Below are positions 53,401 to 60,832 of a stretch of DNA of 64,000 bases, in pieces; the first letter of the stretch is position 1, and each line of letters starts with the position of its first letter. This DNA comes from Planctomycetota bacterium (GTDB lineage Bacteria; Planctomycetota; Planctomycetia; Pirellulales; UBA1268). A program made the translations under genes and the position numbers. Where the stretch lies: positions 1 through 64,000 of the forward strand of contig VGZO01000022.1 in NCBI GenBank assembly GCA_016872555.1, written 5' to 3'. The notes beneath the pieces are model-generated. The model had not been told where the DNA came from. It made no database searches and worked only from the letters and a program-made list of their open reading frames with translations.

Positions 53401-53966
53401 CGCTGGCGCTGCGCGTCGAGGGGCGCGACCTCGTCCTCGACCACGAGAACCTCGCCACGGCGACGGTCGCGCTGCACGAGATGGATCTCGAGGTGCTGTT
53501 CAGCCGCAACCCGTTCGCCGGCACGTTCGCCGGCCAATTCGGCTCGGTGCGCCCCAACCGCACGTTCGACGTCGCGCTCGACGCCGGCGGGACGACGCGC
53601 GTGGCGCTGCCGGCCGAGGCCGCGGCGCGCGACCAGCTCGTCACCGTGACCGCCGGCGGCATCACCCGCTCGGCCCCGGCCTACTCGACCGGCCTGACCG
53701 TGCGCGTGATGGAGAACTACGCCCAGGTCATCGTGACCATGGCAGCCGACGGCAAGCCGGTGGTGAAGGCGTATTGCAAGGTCTACGCGCGGATGGACGA
53801 CGGCCGGGTAGCGTTTTACAAGGACGGGTTCACCGACATCCGCGGCCGGTTTGACTACGCCTCGCTCTCGACCCCCGACGCCGCATCGGCCCGGCGGTTC
53901 TCGATCCTCGTCACGAGCCCCGGCGCCGGCTCCGCGGTGCGCGAAGCCGACCCGCCGCCGCGCTGA
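47442..53966 (+). CDS. Giant exported protein of unknown function (2174 residues)
   Basis: An unbroken 2174-codon frame with a signal peptide (about 17-35), GAGG five bases before the ATG, and a codon pattern that keeps the frame open throughout. The N-terminal ~350 residues look alpha-helical and TPR-like (FYFFRCLHLLATERFAEVEPLL). Long beta-rich parts follow, resembling the macroglobulin/carboxypeptidase-regulatory style of domain (PVVVTLEHRD, LPAGDYELFFPGEG). A Gly-rich linker (about 1373-1405, GGGGMGGMGGGLGG) splits it. The C-terminus ends VYARMDDGRVAFYKDGFTD-type sequence common to large planctomycete proteins. No catalytic motif was found. Probably a periplasmic or surface protein. Confidence 0.72.
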   Translation: MSPSSFPRSSTPPSRPGIAALAAALVLPGTLGAAAEIGFVETFALADDRAAALEQLVPGTEEFYFFRCLHLLATERFAEVEPLLAEWIKTHGETPGVDEIRARKALLSFAADPPATADFLVASLGLSFDHERVVPGAEPQLPTALAPEQVSADAWARRASDSAPGTLDGWKDPALRRIAAGMEPAAPLDRIRRRQLLSRLARPDIPDLVRLVADDLREPDSGGFGSLPIHRALTRPQLEEVVRSLPGLRDDATVVTAMLLCLQPSPDEDHPGDDATRRAALERLEPFVRSLGAAHNSLKAIVLHERLVLDRKQGRLDAQVFRDYLALPRHLPYVSPELLATDAARGFPCNLGQPCAGCPFPPVGDDEALVRDLLGRFLVDAPDTRAWEPFFEKGWLDRVFAETKLLAGLGNAEQHAAVLGPAAFRALRDRVDIDLLPSNPTRVAVDDPVALDVALKNVPELAVRIFAIDTLGHYRGTLTEVDTDIPLDGLTPTAEFTVRVDEPALRRTVKRVPLPQLAGPGVWVVDFVGNGRSSRALVRKGWLRALVEDTAAGQRFTVLDDAGRKVTGARLWFEGREQQADGDGTILVPPSTAPARKPIVVTGPITLADGTTATVSTLDAFVHRAESLELTAAIHVDRESLRTRRSAEVIVRPALLLERRPVSLAAIEEPRLTIRSVDSDGVPAVREVAPFPLFEDRDSVHEFLVPPRLAEVTFTLSGKVRRITAGDAPLDVSASRSLAVNQIDRTDKVENLFLVRSGERFLVEVRGRGGEPRGSQPVVVTLEHRDVRQTATFSLKTDAAGAIDLGPLDGIEVVTVTGPEGVSHAWPLRPDRVTRPQVVHGRVGAPVRVSWLPAAVHRTGRAAGAPTPADVALFELRGGAYAVDRFAHLAVEQGNLVLRDLPAGDYELFFPGEGARVEVRITDGAPVDGFFVGRVRQLEAPRLSPTAIESVTVEGDGEGQEVVIRLGDPNPFTRVHLLATRMAPDFDPFAALATVRAAEPWAFARRGFSNAYVSGRNLGDEIAYVLRRRAEPPFAGTMLDRPSVLLHPWAVEDTTTVRQEAAAGDDFAAVADAPMSMAKVAAPGPVAGGGIPTSFADLDFLADDPPVVPNLVPAADGTIRVRRADLAGHQDVTVVVVDPALTLARSVALPARAPRIVETRFRGGLDPARHFVQRQTITLVGPADGPIVIEDATSGRFEAYDSLGRVFGLATAVSGDRGLAAFAFLLRWPSLDDAEKRRLASEHACHELHFFLWHKDRPFFDAVVAPGLRTKKDRTFLDRWLLGDDLSPWLEPWRYARLNVAERALLARRVAAEQPRTRRHLADLLAVLPPDTERRQMLFDAAVSADALGTEDRFGRADADNALPADAEFGFRAGGGGMGGMGGGLGGSAAGTRGGALGSPPPAAAAPESLSVEGRTATDKNPMLGRDMARRDEARGSLRGRSKRKLQEGESIDRFGADPAALDDAAGKPVEFFARQERLAEALYRLLDPTREHAENNYHHLRIAAQDASLIGPSRFWLDYAAHDPATPFRSVHLGEASRSFAETLLALAVLDLPYESPEHRTSFADGKMTIEPAGPIVAFHERTTAVDPPAAPSSILVGQNVLRQSEREEIVDGEPRERFVTGEFLTHVVYTSRVVVTNTGSARRKVAVLLQIPQGSIPVLGSRPTRTAQVVLEPYAVEALEYSFVFPAAGEFAHYPAHVSEGDALVAFVPPTAFTVVDRPARPDDRSWAAVSQEGSDEQVLAWLDAHVLDGVDLGMIAWRMKDRGMFDRVTAKLASRHVWDRTLWSYAFLHRDPAAMRTWLEHEDEFVALLGGRIEGGLMPLDPVERRTYEHLEYWPLVNARQFMLGSRRQIVNDAFHGQYHRFLGELARARSVSDDDRLAAVVYLLLQDRVAEATRHFARVRREATETPLHYDYADAILALHAGDTDRARAIALRNAGFPVERWRRRFELVLAHVDEAAGRGDAAVLDPLDREQRQGRLAAASPALALRVEGRDLVLDHENLATATVALHEMDLEVLFSRNPFAGTFAGQFGSVRPNRTFDVALDAGGTTRVALPAEAAARDQLVTVTAGGITRSAPAYSTGLTVRVMENYAQVIVTMAADGKPVVKAYCKVYARMDDGRVAFYKDGFTDIRGRFDYASLSTPDAASARRFSILVTSPGAGSAVREADPPPR

Positions 53967-53970
53967 ACGC

Positions 53971-54743
53971 TCACACCGCCGACAGGCCGCCGTCGAGGTG
54001 GAGGATCTGGCCGCAGATGAAGTCCGACGCGCCCGGGGCGAGAAACAGCGCCAGGTCGGCGACCTCGACCGGCTCGCCGAACCGGCGGACGGGGATCCGG
54101 GCCTTCATCGGGTCGCCCTTGCGCGGGTCGCCCCACACCTGCTGCCCCATCTCGGTGAGGATCACCGTCGGCGCCACCGCGTTGGCCTGGATGTTGAACC
54201 GGCCCCACTCCGCGGCCATCGCCCGGGTCAGCAGGTTGAGCCCACCCTTCGACGCGGCGTAGGCGCCGTGCCCCTCGGGCACGAGCACTCCGGCCATCGA
54301 CGAGATGTTGATCACCTTCCCGCGGCGCTGGGCGATCATTCCCGGCGCCACGGTCTGGGCGAGGAGGAGCGGGGCGCGGAGATTGACCGCGAGCGTCTCC
54401 TCCCAGTGGTCGACCGTGATCGCGAGCAATTCGTCGACGTACACGATCCCGGCGTTGTTGACGAGGATGTCGACCGTGCCGAGGAGGTCGAGCGCCTGCC
54501 GGCCGACGGCACGCGGCCCGTCGACCGTGGCGAGGTCGGCTGCGATCGCGGTGCAGCGCCGCCCCATCGCCGCGACGGCTGCGCGGTCCGCTCGAGCCCG
54601 GCAGCGTCGCGGCCGGTGATCACCAGATCGGCACCGGCGTCGGCAAACACCGTGGCGATCTCGGCACCGAGCCCCTGCGAGGCCCCGGTGACGAGCGCCC
54701 GGCGGCCTGCCAGCGTGATCCGGTCGGTGTACTCGGGGCTCAT
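53971..54743 (-). pseudogene. SDR oxidoreductase split by a single-base frameshift
   Basis: The first part (54743 down to about 54585) reads MSPEYTDRITLAGRRALVTG with cofactor motif TGASQGLG and ends ITGRDAAGLERTA. The second part (54567 to 53971) reads MGRRCTAIAADLATVDG, NNAG, SS with Tyr-x3-Lys in YAASK, and the closing HLDGGLSAV. Adding one base near 54582 joins them as ERTAAAVAAMGRR, a normal FabG-like dehydrogenase of about 257 residues. So one base is missing, or the sequence has an error. Last gene of the glycosyltransferase run. Confidence 0.78.
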
Positions 54744-54785
54744 GGCGGCTCCGGGGGCTGAGGGGAATTCATGACGGGCCAGCGG

Positions 54786-55370
54786 TCACGCCCCCCGGCC
54801 GGACCGGCTGCGGTCGAATCGGCGCAGCGCGTCGGCCCAGGCGGCGGCGGCACACGCCGCGACACTCCGGCCGAGGATGATCCGCTCGATCGCCACGCCG
54901 AGGCACCGGGAGTCGGTCAGGCCGGCGTCGGCCGGGACGAACGTGGGGCTCGTCAGCTCGAGCCGGATCTCGGTGGAGCGCACGCGCTGTCCCAGGTTGA
55001 TCCGCACGGTCCGCCGCCCCCGGACGCGCGCCAGGTGGCGTGGCGGTCCGCCGTCGACCTTGACCTCGACAGATGCACCGTGCGGCGCGGTCGCGTGGAC
55101 GACGATCCACACGTGGCGGAGCGTCACCGTCCGCGCGGCGCGGCAGACGACCGTGCCATGGCCGTCGGTCCAAGCAAACGGCACGCCGCCGTCGAGCTCG
55201 AGCGGATGAAAGCCGGCGAAGTCCCCCTCCACGGCCACACCCGCACCGCGGCCGAGCCCCTGGACGCAGGTGATCGGGATCGCCGGCTCGGCCGCACGCG
55301 CCGAGGGCGGCACCGGCAGGAGCATCCGGATCCGTTCGCTGGGCCGAAATGGCAGCACGCCGGTGGTCAC
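54786..55370 (-). CDS. Hypothetical beta-rich protein in the glycosyltransferase run
   Basis: A 194-residue protein starting with GTG in a GTGA overlap with the upstream glycosyltransferase. No signal peptide or membrane segment is seen. The middle (GVAVEGDFAGFHPLELDGG, VTLRHVWIVVHATAP) looks like a beta-sandwich, possibly carbohydrate-related, as in small proteins found beside GT4 enzymes. No family recognised. Confidence 0.6.
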   Translation of the reverse strand: MTTGVLPFRPSERIRMLLPVPPSARAAEPAIPITCVQGLGRGAGVAVEGDFAGFHPLELDGGVPFAWTDGHGTVVCRAARTVTLRHVWIVVHATAPHGASVEVKVDGGPPRHLARVRGRRTVRINLGQRVRSTEIRLELTSPTFVPADAGLTDSRCLGVAIERIILGRSVAACAAAAWADALRRFDRSRSGRGA

Positions 55371-56677
55371 GCTGCCCTCCTGGCGCCAAACAAGCCCGCG
55401 AGCACGCTGTCGATGCGCTCGGCGAAGGCGCCATCGGGCGCCACGCCCCAGCCCGCGAGCCGTTCGGTGATCCTGTCGACCGTGTGGAGCAGCCCGGCGG
55501 CATCGCGCACGGTGGTGCAGAAGTCGAGGAACCTCCGCGCGTAGGCCGCCGGCGCGTGATGCTCGAGGGCCCACGCCCTGGCCGCCGCACCGCGGGCCCG
55601 GGCGCCGTCGGGAGCCGCGAGAATCGCGTGCAACGCCCGCCGCAGATCGGTCACCTCGCGCCCCGGGGCGACCTTGGCGACCAGCGCCCCTGGAATCTCG
55701 GCGAAGCACCCGGTGTCGCTCACGATCACCGGCCGCCCCGACAGCATCCCTTCGATCACGCTCGCTGACGCCCCCTCGAGCGACGGCCGGCGCAGGCAGA
55801 TGACGACGTCGGCGGCGGCCAGTTCGGCCGCGAGCGCCGCCGCATCGACAGGCCCCGTGACCGTGACGACGAGGCCCGCAGCGGCGCTGTGCGCCACGAT
55901 CTCGGCGCGGACGGCATCCTCGATCGCACCGACGACGCGGTAGTCGCACCGCGCCGCCAGCACGGCGTCGCCGGCAAGCGCCGCCACCACGTCGCCGACC
56001 CGCTTGTTGGGATTGACGTTGCCGATCGTGAGCAGGCGCAGCGGCGTGGCGAGCCGCGGCGGCGGGAGGGTGAGCTGCGGGCCATCGTAGGCCAGCGGGA
56101 TCGTCGTCAGCGGTGCGGCCACGCGCGGGGCCACGATCCCGGCCGCGTAGCGCGAGTGGGTGACGATTCCCAGTGCGTCGCGCAGAGCGAATCGGAGGAC
56201 GGGATGGTCGGCCACCGCGTCGTACCACCAGGCCCGCGGAAGGGCCTCGCGGAGTGCCCGATACCGGCGCAGGGCACCGTCGCCACACTCGGCGCGGAGC
56301 ACCGTCTCGTAGTCGGGCGCCGCCGCGCCCCCCGCGCTTGCCAGCCCGAGCAGCGCCCCGTGCAGCGAGACGTCGTGAAGGACCACGATCCCGGGGCGAC
56401 GGCGGAGGCCGTCGAACGAATGGAAGTGGTTGCCATGGTGGTCGCCGATGTTGTGGACCACCAGATCGGCGGCCTCGGCACACGCCCCGCCATCGGCCGC
56501 CCAGCAGACCGGCCCCGGGGCCGGGTGCGCGCCGGCGCGGAGCAGGTCGGCCGTCGGGACTTCGCTGCGCACGACGACGACGTCAATCCCCTGACGGGCC
56601 AACTCGGCGACGACAAGCGCGCTATACCGCCCGACCGCGGACGGCAGTGCATAGGGGGTGTACCACGCGAGCTTCAT
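55367..56677 (-). CDS. GT4-family glycosyltransferase
   Basis: A 436-residue GT-B enzyme: MKLAWYTPYALPSAVGRYS at the start, TIGNVNPNKRVGDVVAAL at the start of the second domain and the nucleotide-sugar region LEGASASVIEGMLSGRPVI. It overlaps both neighbours by four bases. Donor and acceptor sugars are unknown; the cluster probably builds a surface glycan. Confidence 0.8.
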   Translation of the reverse strand: MKLAWYTPYALPSAVGRYSALVVAELARQGIDVVVVRSEVPTADLLRAGAHPAPGPVCWAADGGACAEAADLVVHNIGDHHGNHFHSFDGLRRRPGIVVLHDVSLHGALLGLASAGGAAAPDYETVLRAECGDGALRRYRALREALPRAWWYDAVADHPVLRFALRDALGIVTHSRYAAGIVAPRVAAPLTTIPLAYDGPQLTLPPPRLATPLRLLTIGNVNPNKRVGDVVAALAGDAVLAARCDYRVVGAIEDAVRAEIVAHSAAAGLVVTVTGPVDAAALAAELAAADVVICLRRPSLEGASASVIEGMLSGRPVIVSDTGCFAEIPGALVAKVAPGREVTDLRRALHAILAAPDGARARGAAARAWALEHHAPAAYARRFLDFCTTVRDAAGLLHTVDRITERLAGWGVAPDGAFAERIDSVLAGLFGARRAA

Positions 56678-57702
56678 GCCAGCAGCGTCTCGATCGTGTG
56701 GTGCCAGTCGATTCCCTGGGCGCGCCACAGCGCCCGCGACGCGCGCCCCTGGGCGATCGTCGTCGCCCGGTCGGTCCACAGGCGATCGAGCACGTCGGCG
56801 AGCGCCTCGGGATCGGCCGAGACGACATGCCCCGTCTCGCCGTCGCGCACCAGCCCGAGCACGCCGCCGGCGTCGGGGGCGCTGAGCAGCGCCTTGGCCG
56901 CCTCGCAGGCCTCCATCGCCACGTAGCCGAAGCTGTCTTCGTCGATCGGCAAGTAGGCGCACGCCAGGGCGCCCCTGACCAGCTCGGCGATCCGCGCGCG
57001 CGGCACGAACCCCAGCTCGAGCCGCACCCGATCGCCGAGGCGATGACGGGCGACGAGGTCCACGAGGCGTTCTCCGTCGGCCGGCGTGTCGGGCGGCCCG
57101 GCGACCACCAGCCGCAGGCCGCCGCGCACGTGCCGCATCGCCTCGACGAGGAGGTGCTGGCGCTTGGCGGCGTTGATCCGCCCCCCGGCGAAGAGGTAGT
57201 CGCCGTGCGGCCCTGGCTGGAACAGCTCCGGGTCGTTGAGCGGCGGGGGGAGGACGTCGGCGCGGCGGCCGTTGTGGCACGCGAGGCGGTCGCGCGTCAC
57301 CGGGGAATTGCACAGCATCCGCCGGGCGCCGTCGAAGCAGGCTTCGTCGGCAGCCTTGATCGCCGCGCGCAGCCCCGTCGCCGCCGGATCGGCCGCGATT
57401 TCCGGCCCCCACAGGTCGTACACCTGGCGAAACTGGTGCAGCAGCCAGATCGTCTTGTCGGGGCAGGGGACGAGGTAGGCGGGAAACTTGAGCGCGATCA
57501 CCCGGTCGGCCCGGGGCAGCGCGAGCAACCCGGAGGCGAGCATGGCGTCGTACACGCGCTCGAGCGGATGCCAGGCGAACGGCACGCGCAGGAGCGCCGC
57601 CTCGTGCCCCGCCGCCGTGAGCCGCTCGACGAGCGACTCCGCGAGCAGCTCGGCCCCGCCGCGGACGAACGGCGCGACCGTGTTGAGGACGACGACCCTC
57701 AT
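56674..57702 (-). CDS. GT4-family glycosyltransferase
   Basis: A 342-residue GT-B enzyme with GGAELLAESL near the N-terminus (acceptor-side Gly loop), AGGRINAAKRQHLLVEAM, and the E-x7-E motif in EDSFGYVAMEACEAAK. Overlaps the glycosyltransferases on both sides. Acts probably at the cytoplasmic face on a lipid-linked glycan; substrates unknown. Confidence 0.82.
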   Translation of the reverse strand: MRVVVLNTVAPFVRGGAELLAESLVERLTAAGHEAALLRVPFAWHPLERVYDAMLASGLLALPRADRVIALKFPAYLVPCPDKTIWLLHQFRQVYDLWGPEIAADPAATGLRAAIKAADEACFDGARRMLCNSPVTRDRLACHNGRRADVLPPPLNDPELFQPGPHGDYLFAGGRINAAKRQHLLVEAMRHVRGGLRLVVAGPPDTPADGERLVDLVARHRLGDRVRLELGFVPRARIAELVRGALACAYLPIDEDSFGYVAMEACEAAKALLSAPDAGGVLGLVRDGETGHVVSADPEALADVLDRLWTDRATTIAQGRASRALWRAQGIDWHHTIETLLA

Positions 57703-58709
57703 GCCGCGAGGCGCCCCACGACGCCCTCCCAGCCGATCCCCAGTGCCCGGATCCGCGCCGGCCCGCGGGCCCCCAGGTCGGCAGCGAGCCGGCGATCACC
57801 GAGGAGGCGCTCGAGCGCTGCTGCCAGGGCCTTGGCCGTCGGTTCACAGACCAGTCCGTTGACGCCGTCGGCGACCAGCTCGGCGACGGCGCCGGAGTCG
57901 CGTGTCGTCAGCACGGCCTTGCCGGCATGGCCGGCGGCCAGGGCCGCGGCCGCGCACCCCGACGCCGTGAACGGCAGCGACACCACCGCCCGGCAGGAGC
58001 CCACCAGCGCGGCCTGCTCGTCGACGCCGATCGGCCGGTCGACGATCTCGACCCGGTCGCCGAGGCCGCGCTCGGCGGCAAGCCGGCGGAGCTGGCCGGG
58101 ATACCCGCGCGACCGGCTTTTGCCGGCGATCACCAGCCGCGCGACAGTGCGGACATGGCCGAGCGCCTCGAGGAGCAGCGCATGGCGCTGGTCGGGCTCG
58201 AGCGGCGCGATGCACACCAGCTCGTCGCCGCACGGTCCGGCGCGGTAAGGGCTCGCGTCGGCGAGCGGCGGATGGAGGACCGTGCAAGCCACGCCATGCC
58301 GCCGCGCGAGCCGGGCGGCGATTTCCGCCGACGGGGCGTAGATCGCCCGCGCCTCGCGCAGCGACTCGCCATCGAGGCGGAGCTGCTCGTCGCGCCGCGC
58401 GAGCGCGTCGGGCGCGAGCCGGCCGTCGTCCTCGTCGTCGGCCGGCGGGTCGACGAGCCACACGATCTTGTGGCGGTGGCGGACGACATGCGCCGGCGGC
58501 CGCAGGGCGATGACGCGGTCGATCGAGTCGCCGAAGTCGAAAAACCGGTAGGCGACCATCTGGTCGAGCAGCCCCTCCGGCCCCGGGCAGGCCGGGAGGA
58601 GGATCGTCTCGACGTCGTGGCCATGGGCCACGAGCGTGCGGGCCAGCGCCCCGACGGTGTCGCTCGAGCCGGCAAACGGCTCGTGGCTCGAGACCAGTGC
58701 GAAGCGCAT
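57699..58709 (-). CDS. GT4-family glycosyltransferase
   Basis: A 336-residue GT-B enzyme starting MRFALVSSHEPFAGSSD, with IAPLEPDQRHALLLEAL at the domain-two start and FTASGCAAAALAAGHAGKAV where the sugar-nucleotide site lies. First gene of the minus-strand run and divergent from another glycosyltransferase across a 275-base gap that should hold both promoters. Confidence 0.8.
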   Translation of the reverse strand: MRFALVSSHEPFAGSSDTVGALARTLVAHGHDVETILLPACPGPEGLLDQMVAYRFFDFGDSIDRVIALRPPAHVVRHRHKIVWLVDPPADDEDDGRLAPDALARRDEQLRLDGESLREARAIYAPSAEIAARLARRHGVACTVLHPPLADASPYRAGPCGDELVCIAPLEPDQRHALLLEALGHVRTVARLVIAGKSRSRGYPGQLRRLAAERGLGDRVEIVDRPIGVDEQAALVGSCRAVVSLPFTASGCAAAALAAGHAGKAVLTTRDSGAVAELVADGVNGLVCEPTAKALAAALERLLGDRRLAADLGARGPARIRALGIGWEGVVGRLAA

Positions 58710-58984
58710 CCGTGCACGCTCTCCGGCGAGCCTTCCCTGGCCATGTTCCGCCGCCCCGACACCTATCGACGGCAGCGACGAAGCCCCGCGAGGAGACGGC
58801 CGGTCGAGCGGGTCGATCCGGTGCGGCAAGCTGGAGCGGCTGCCGGCCAGACTGTCGCGGCGACGGCAGCGCGGGGTGTCGATCGCGCCGGTCGTGGGGC
58901 CCGCGCCGGCGGCAGGGGTGCGCTGGCGCCACGACGGCGCCGAGGTCGATGTTTTTTCTGCGCGCGGGAGGTGTGGGGGATCGC

Positions 58985-60214
58985 ATGGACATCGGGATCG
59001 TCTGCCAAAACGCCTCGACCGGAGGATGGCGCTACGCGGTCACGCTCGCCACCGCTCTGGCGCGCCTGTCAGACCGGCCGCGGGTCACCCTGTGGAGCCA
59101 CGTCGAGCGCCTCCCCCCGGGCGCCGCCGACCGGCTGCGCGGTGCGGATGTCCGCCTCGCCGACCTCCCCGGGCGCCTGCCGCGCCCGCTGCGCCAGTCG
59201 CGCCGCCGTCGGCTGACGGGCTGGAGGCGGTTCGACGAGGCGCTGGTGGCCATGTGGCAGCGCTCGAAGCTCCGCCGCCGCGAGCGTTACGGCCGGCGGC
59301 TGGCGCGGGTCCTGGCCGGCCACGACGTCGTCCACTTCGCCTGGCCCTACGATCTCGATCCGCCGCCGGTCGCGGTGCCGATGTCGTTCATCCCCCACGA
59401 CTTCATCTACGCCCACGAATTCGGTGTCACCACCTACGACCACGTGGACTGGACAACCACGCGCGCGAGCCACCGCCGCTGGCTGGACCGTGCCGCGCCG
59501 GTCGTGTCGTCCGACTTCGTCGCCGCCGAGCTGCGCGCCGTGTTCTCCGACCACCGTGGCGCGGTCGACGTGATCCCGCTGTCGAGCCTGCTGCCGGCCT
59601 CGGTCGTGGCGACACCTCCGGCGGCGCTGGCGGCCCGGTGGGGGCTGCCGGCCGACTACGTGCTCTGCCCCAACAACCTCATGCCCCACAAGAACCTCGG
59701 GGCGCTGGTGTCGGCGCTCTGGCACCTGCGTCGCGCCGGGACCCCGCTCAAGCTCGTCGTCTGCGGCCCCGACACCGCCGGGGTCCGCGCCGTGGTGCGC
59801 TCGCCACTGTATGCCGACCGCGTCGACGCGCCGGGTGAGTGGGACGTGCTCGGCCTGGGCATGGTCGGCGACGACGACCTGGCGGGGCTGCTCGCCGGGG
59901 CCCTCGTCGTCGTCAACCCGTCGCTGTGCGAGGCGGGGAGCGGCTCGGCGCTCGATGCCTGGAGCTGCGGCAGCGCCGTGGCGCTGGCCGACATTCCCGC
60001 GTTTCGCGATCAGGTACGCGCGCTCGGCACGCGCGCGGAGTGGTTCGACCCGCGCGATCCCCGCGACATCGCCCGGATGATCACCGGCGCCGCGGAGGAG
60101 CGCGACCGGCTCGCCGCCGACGGCGCCGCCTCGCGCGCAACGCTCGCCCGCTACGGCTGGGACGAAGTTGCCCGGCGCTACATGGCCGTCTTCACGAGGC
60201 TCGTCGCGGCGTGA
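58985..60214 (+). CDS. GT4-family glycosyltransferase
   Basis: A 409-residue GT-B enzyme: MDIGIVCQNASTGGWRYAV with a Gly loop, LCPNNLMPHKNLGALVSAL at the start of the second domain and SLCEAGSGSALDAWSCG in the donor site (first Glu of E-x7-E kept, second replaced). A G-rich ribosome-site-like run lies upstream of the ATG. Divergent from the three-enzyme run; probably same glycan pathway. Confidence 0.8.
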   Translation: MDIGIVCQNASTGGWRYAVTLATALARLSDRPRVTLWSHVERLPPGAADRLRGADVRLADLPGRLPRPLRQSRRRRLTGWRRFDEALVAMWQRSKLRRRERYGRRLARVLAGHDVVHFAWPYDLDPPPVAVPMSFIPHDFIYAHEFGVTTYDHVDWTTTRASHRRWLDRAAPVVSSDFVAAELRAVFSDHRGAVDVIPLSSLLPASVVATPPAALAARWGLPADYVLCPNNLMPHKNLGALVSALWHLRRAGTPLKLVVCGPDTAGVRAVVRSPLYADRVDAPGEWDVLGLGMVGDDDLAGLLAGALVVVNPSLCEAGSGSALDAWSCGSAVALADIPAFRDQVRALGTRAEWFDPRDPRDIARMITGAAEERDRLAADGAASRATLARYGWDEVARRYMAVFTRLVAA

Positions 60215-60361
60215 ACGGTCACCGCGGCCTCCCCCCCGCGATGGGCGGCTTGCCCGCCGCCGCCGGAGCTGTCCACGCCTTCGCTCTCGCGGCGGCGGTT
60301 CGGGCGCGGTAGCGTCGCGGTATCCGTCCTGCACCAGCCGTGTCATCCGAGGAGGTTCGTC

Positions 60362-60820
60362 ATGCTCCGTCGCTCCTGGCTTGCCGTCGTGATCGTCGTA
60401 CCGGCAGTGGTCTCCCTCGCTGCCGACAAGGACGAGGCGATCGCCCGCGACCATGCCCTGATCGCGGGGCGCTGGCGCGTGGTGTCGATGGTCGTCAACG
60501 GCAGCGCCGTGGCCGACGAAGACGCGCGGCGGATCGTCGTCGTCAACGGCCGGCAGGGGGAGTGGGAGGTGCTCGTCGACGGCAACCGCGCGGTCCGCGG
60601 CACGAGCGAGATCGATCCCACCACGTCACCCCGCGAGATCGACGCCGAGGTCACCGAAGGGGACGGCGCGGGACGGAAGATGCTCGGGATCTACGAAACC
60701 TCCGAGAAGACGCGCCGCGTCTGCTACGCCGGTGCCGACCGCTCGCGCCCCGGCGAATTCACGTCCGAGCCGGGAAGCGAGCGGACGCTCGTCGTCTTCG
60801 AGCGCCTCCCGGAAGACTGA
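60362..60820 (+). CDS. TIGR03067-type exported protein
   Basis: A 152-residue protein with a signal peptide (about 5-21) and the planctomycete TIGR03067 pattern: LIAGRWRVVSMVVNGSAV, a central IDPTTSPREID and the closing RTLVVFERLP. GAGGAGG lies six bases before the ATG. The domain looks like a lipocalin-type beta-barrel; its function is unknown. Confidence 0.8.
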   Translation: MLRRSWLAVVIVVPAVVSLAADKDEAIARDHALIAGRWRVVSMVVNGSAVADEDARRIVVVNGRQGEWEVLVDGNRAVRGTSEIDPTTSPREIDAEVTEGDGAGRKMLGIYETSEKTRRVCYAGADRSRPGEFTSEPGSERTLVVFERLPED

Positions 60821-60832
60821 CCGGCGCCGCCG

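Noticed and set aside
46743-53537. A 2264-codon open frame on the minus strand
   Set aside because: It lies antisense to the giant exported protein, has no ribosome site, no domains and an Arg/Asp/Glu-rich composition typical of a GC-rich shadow frame.
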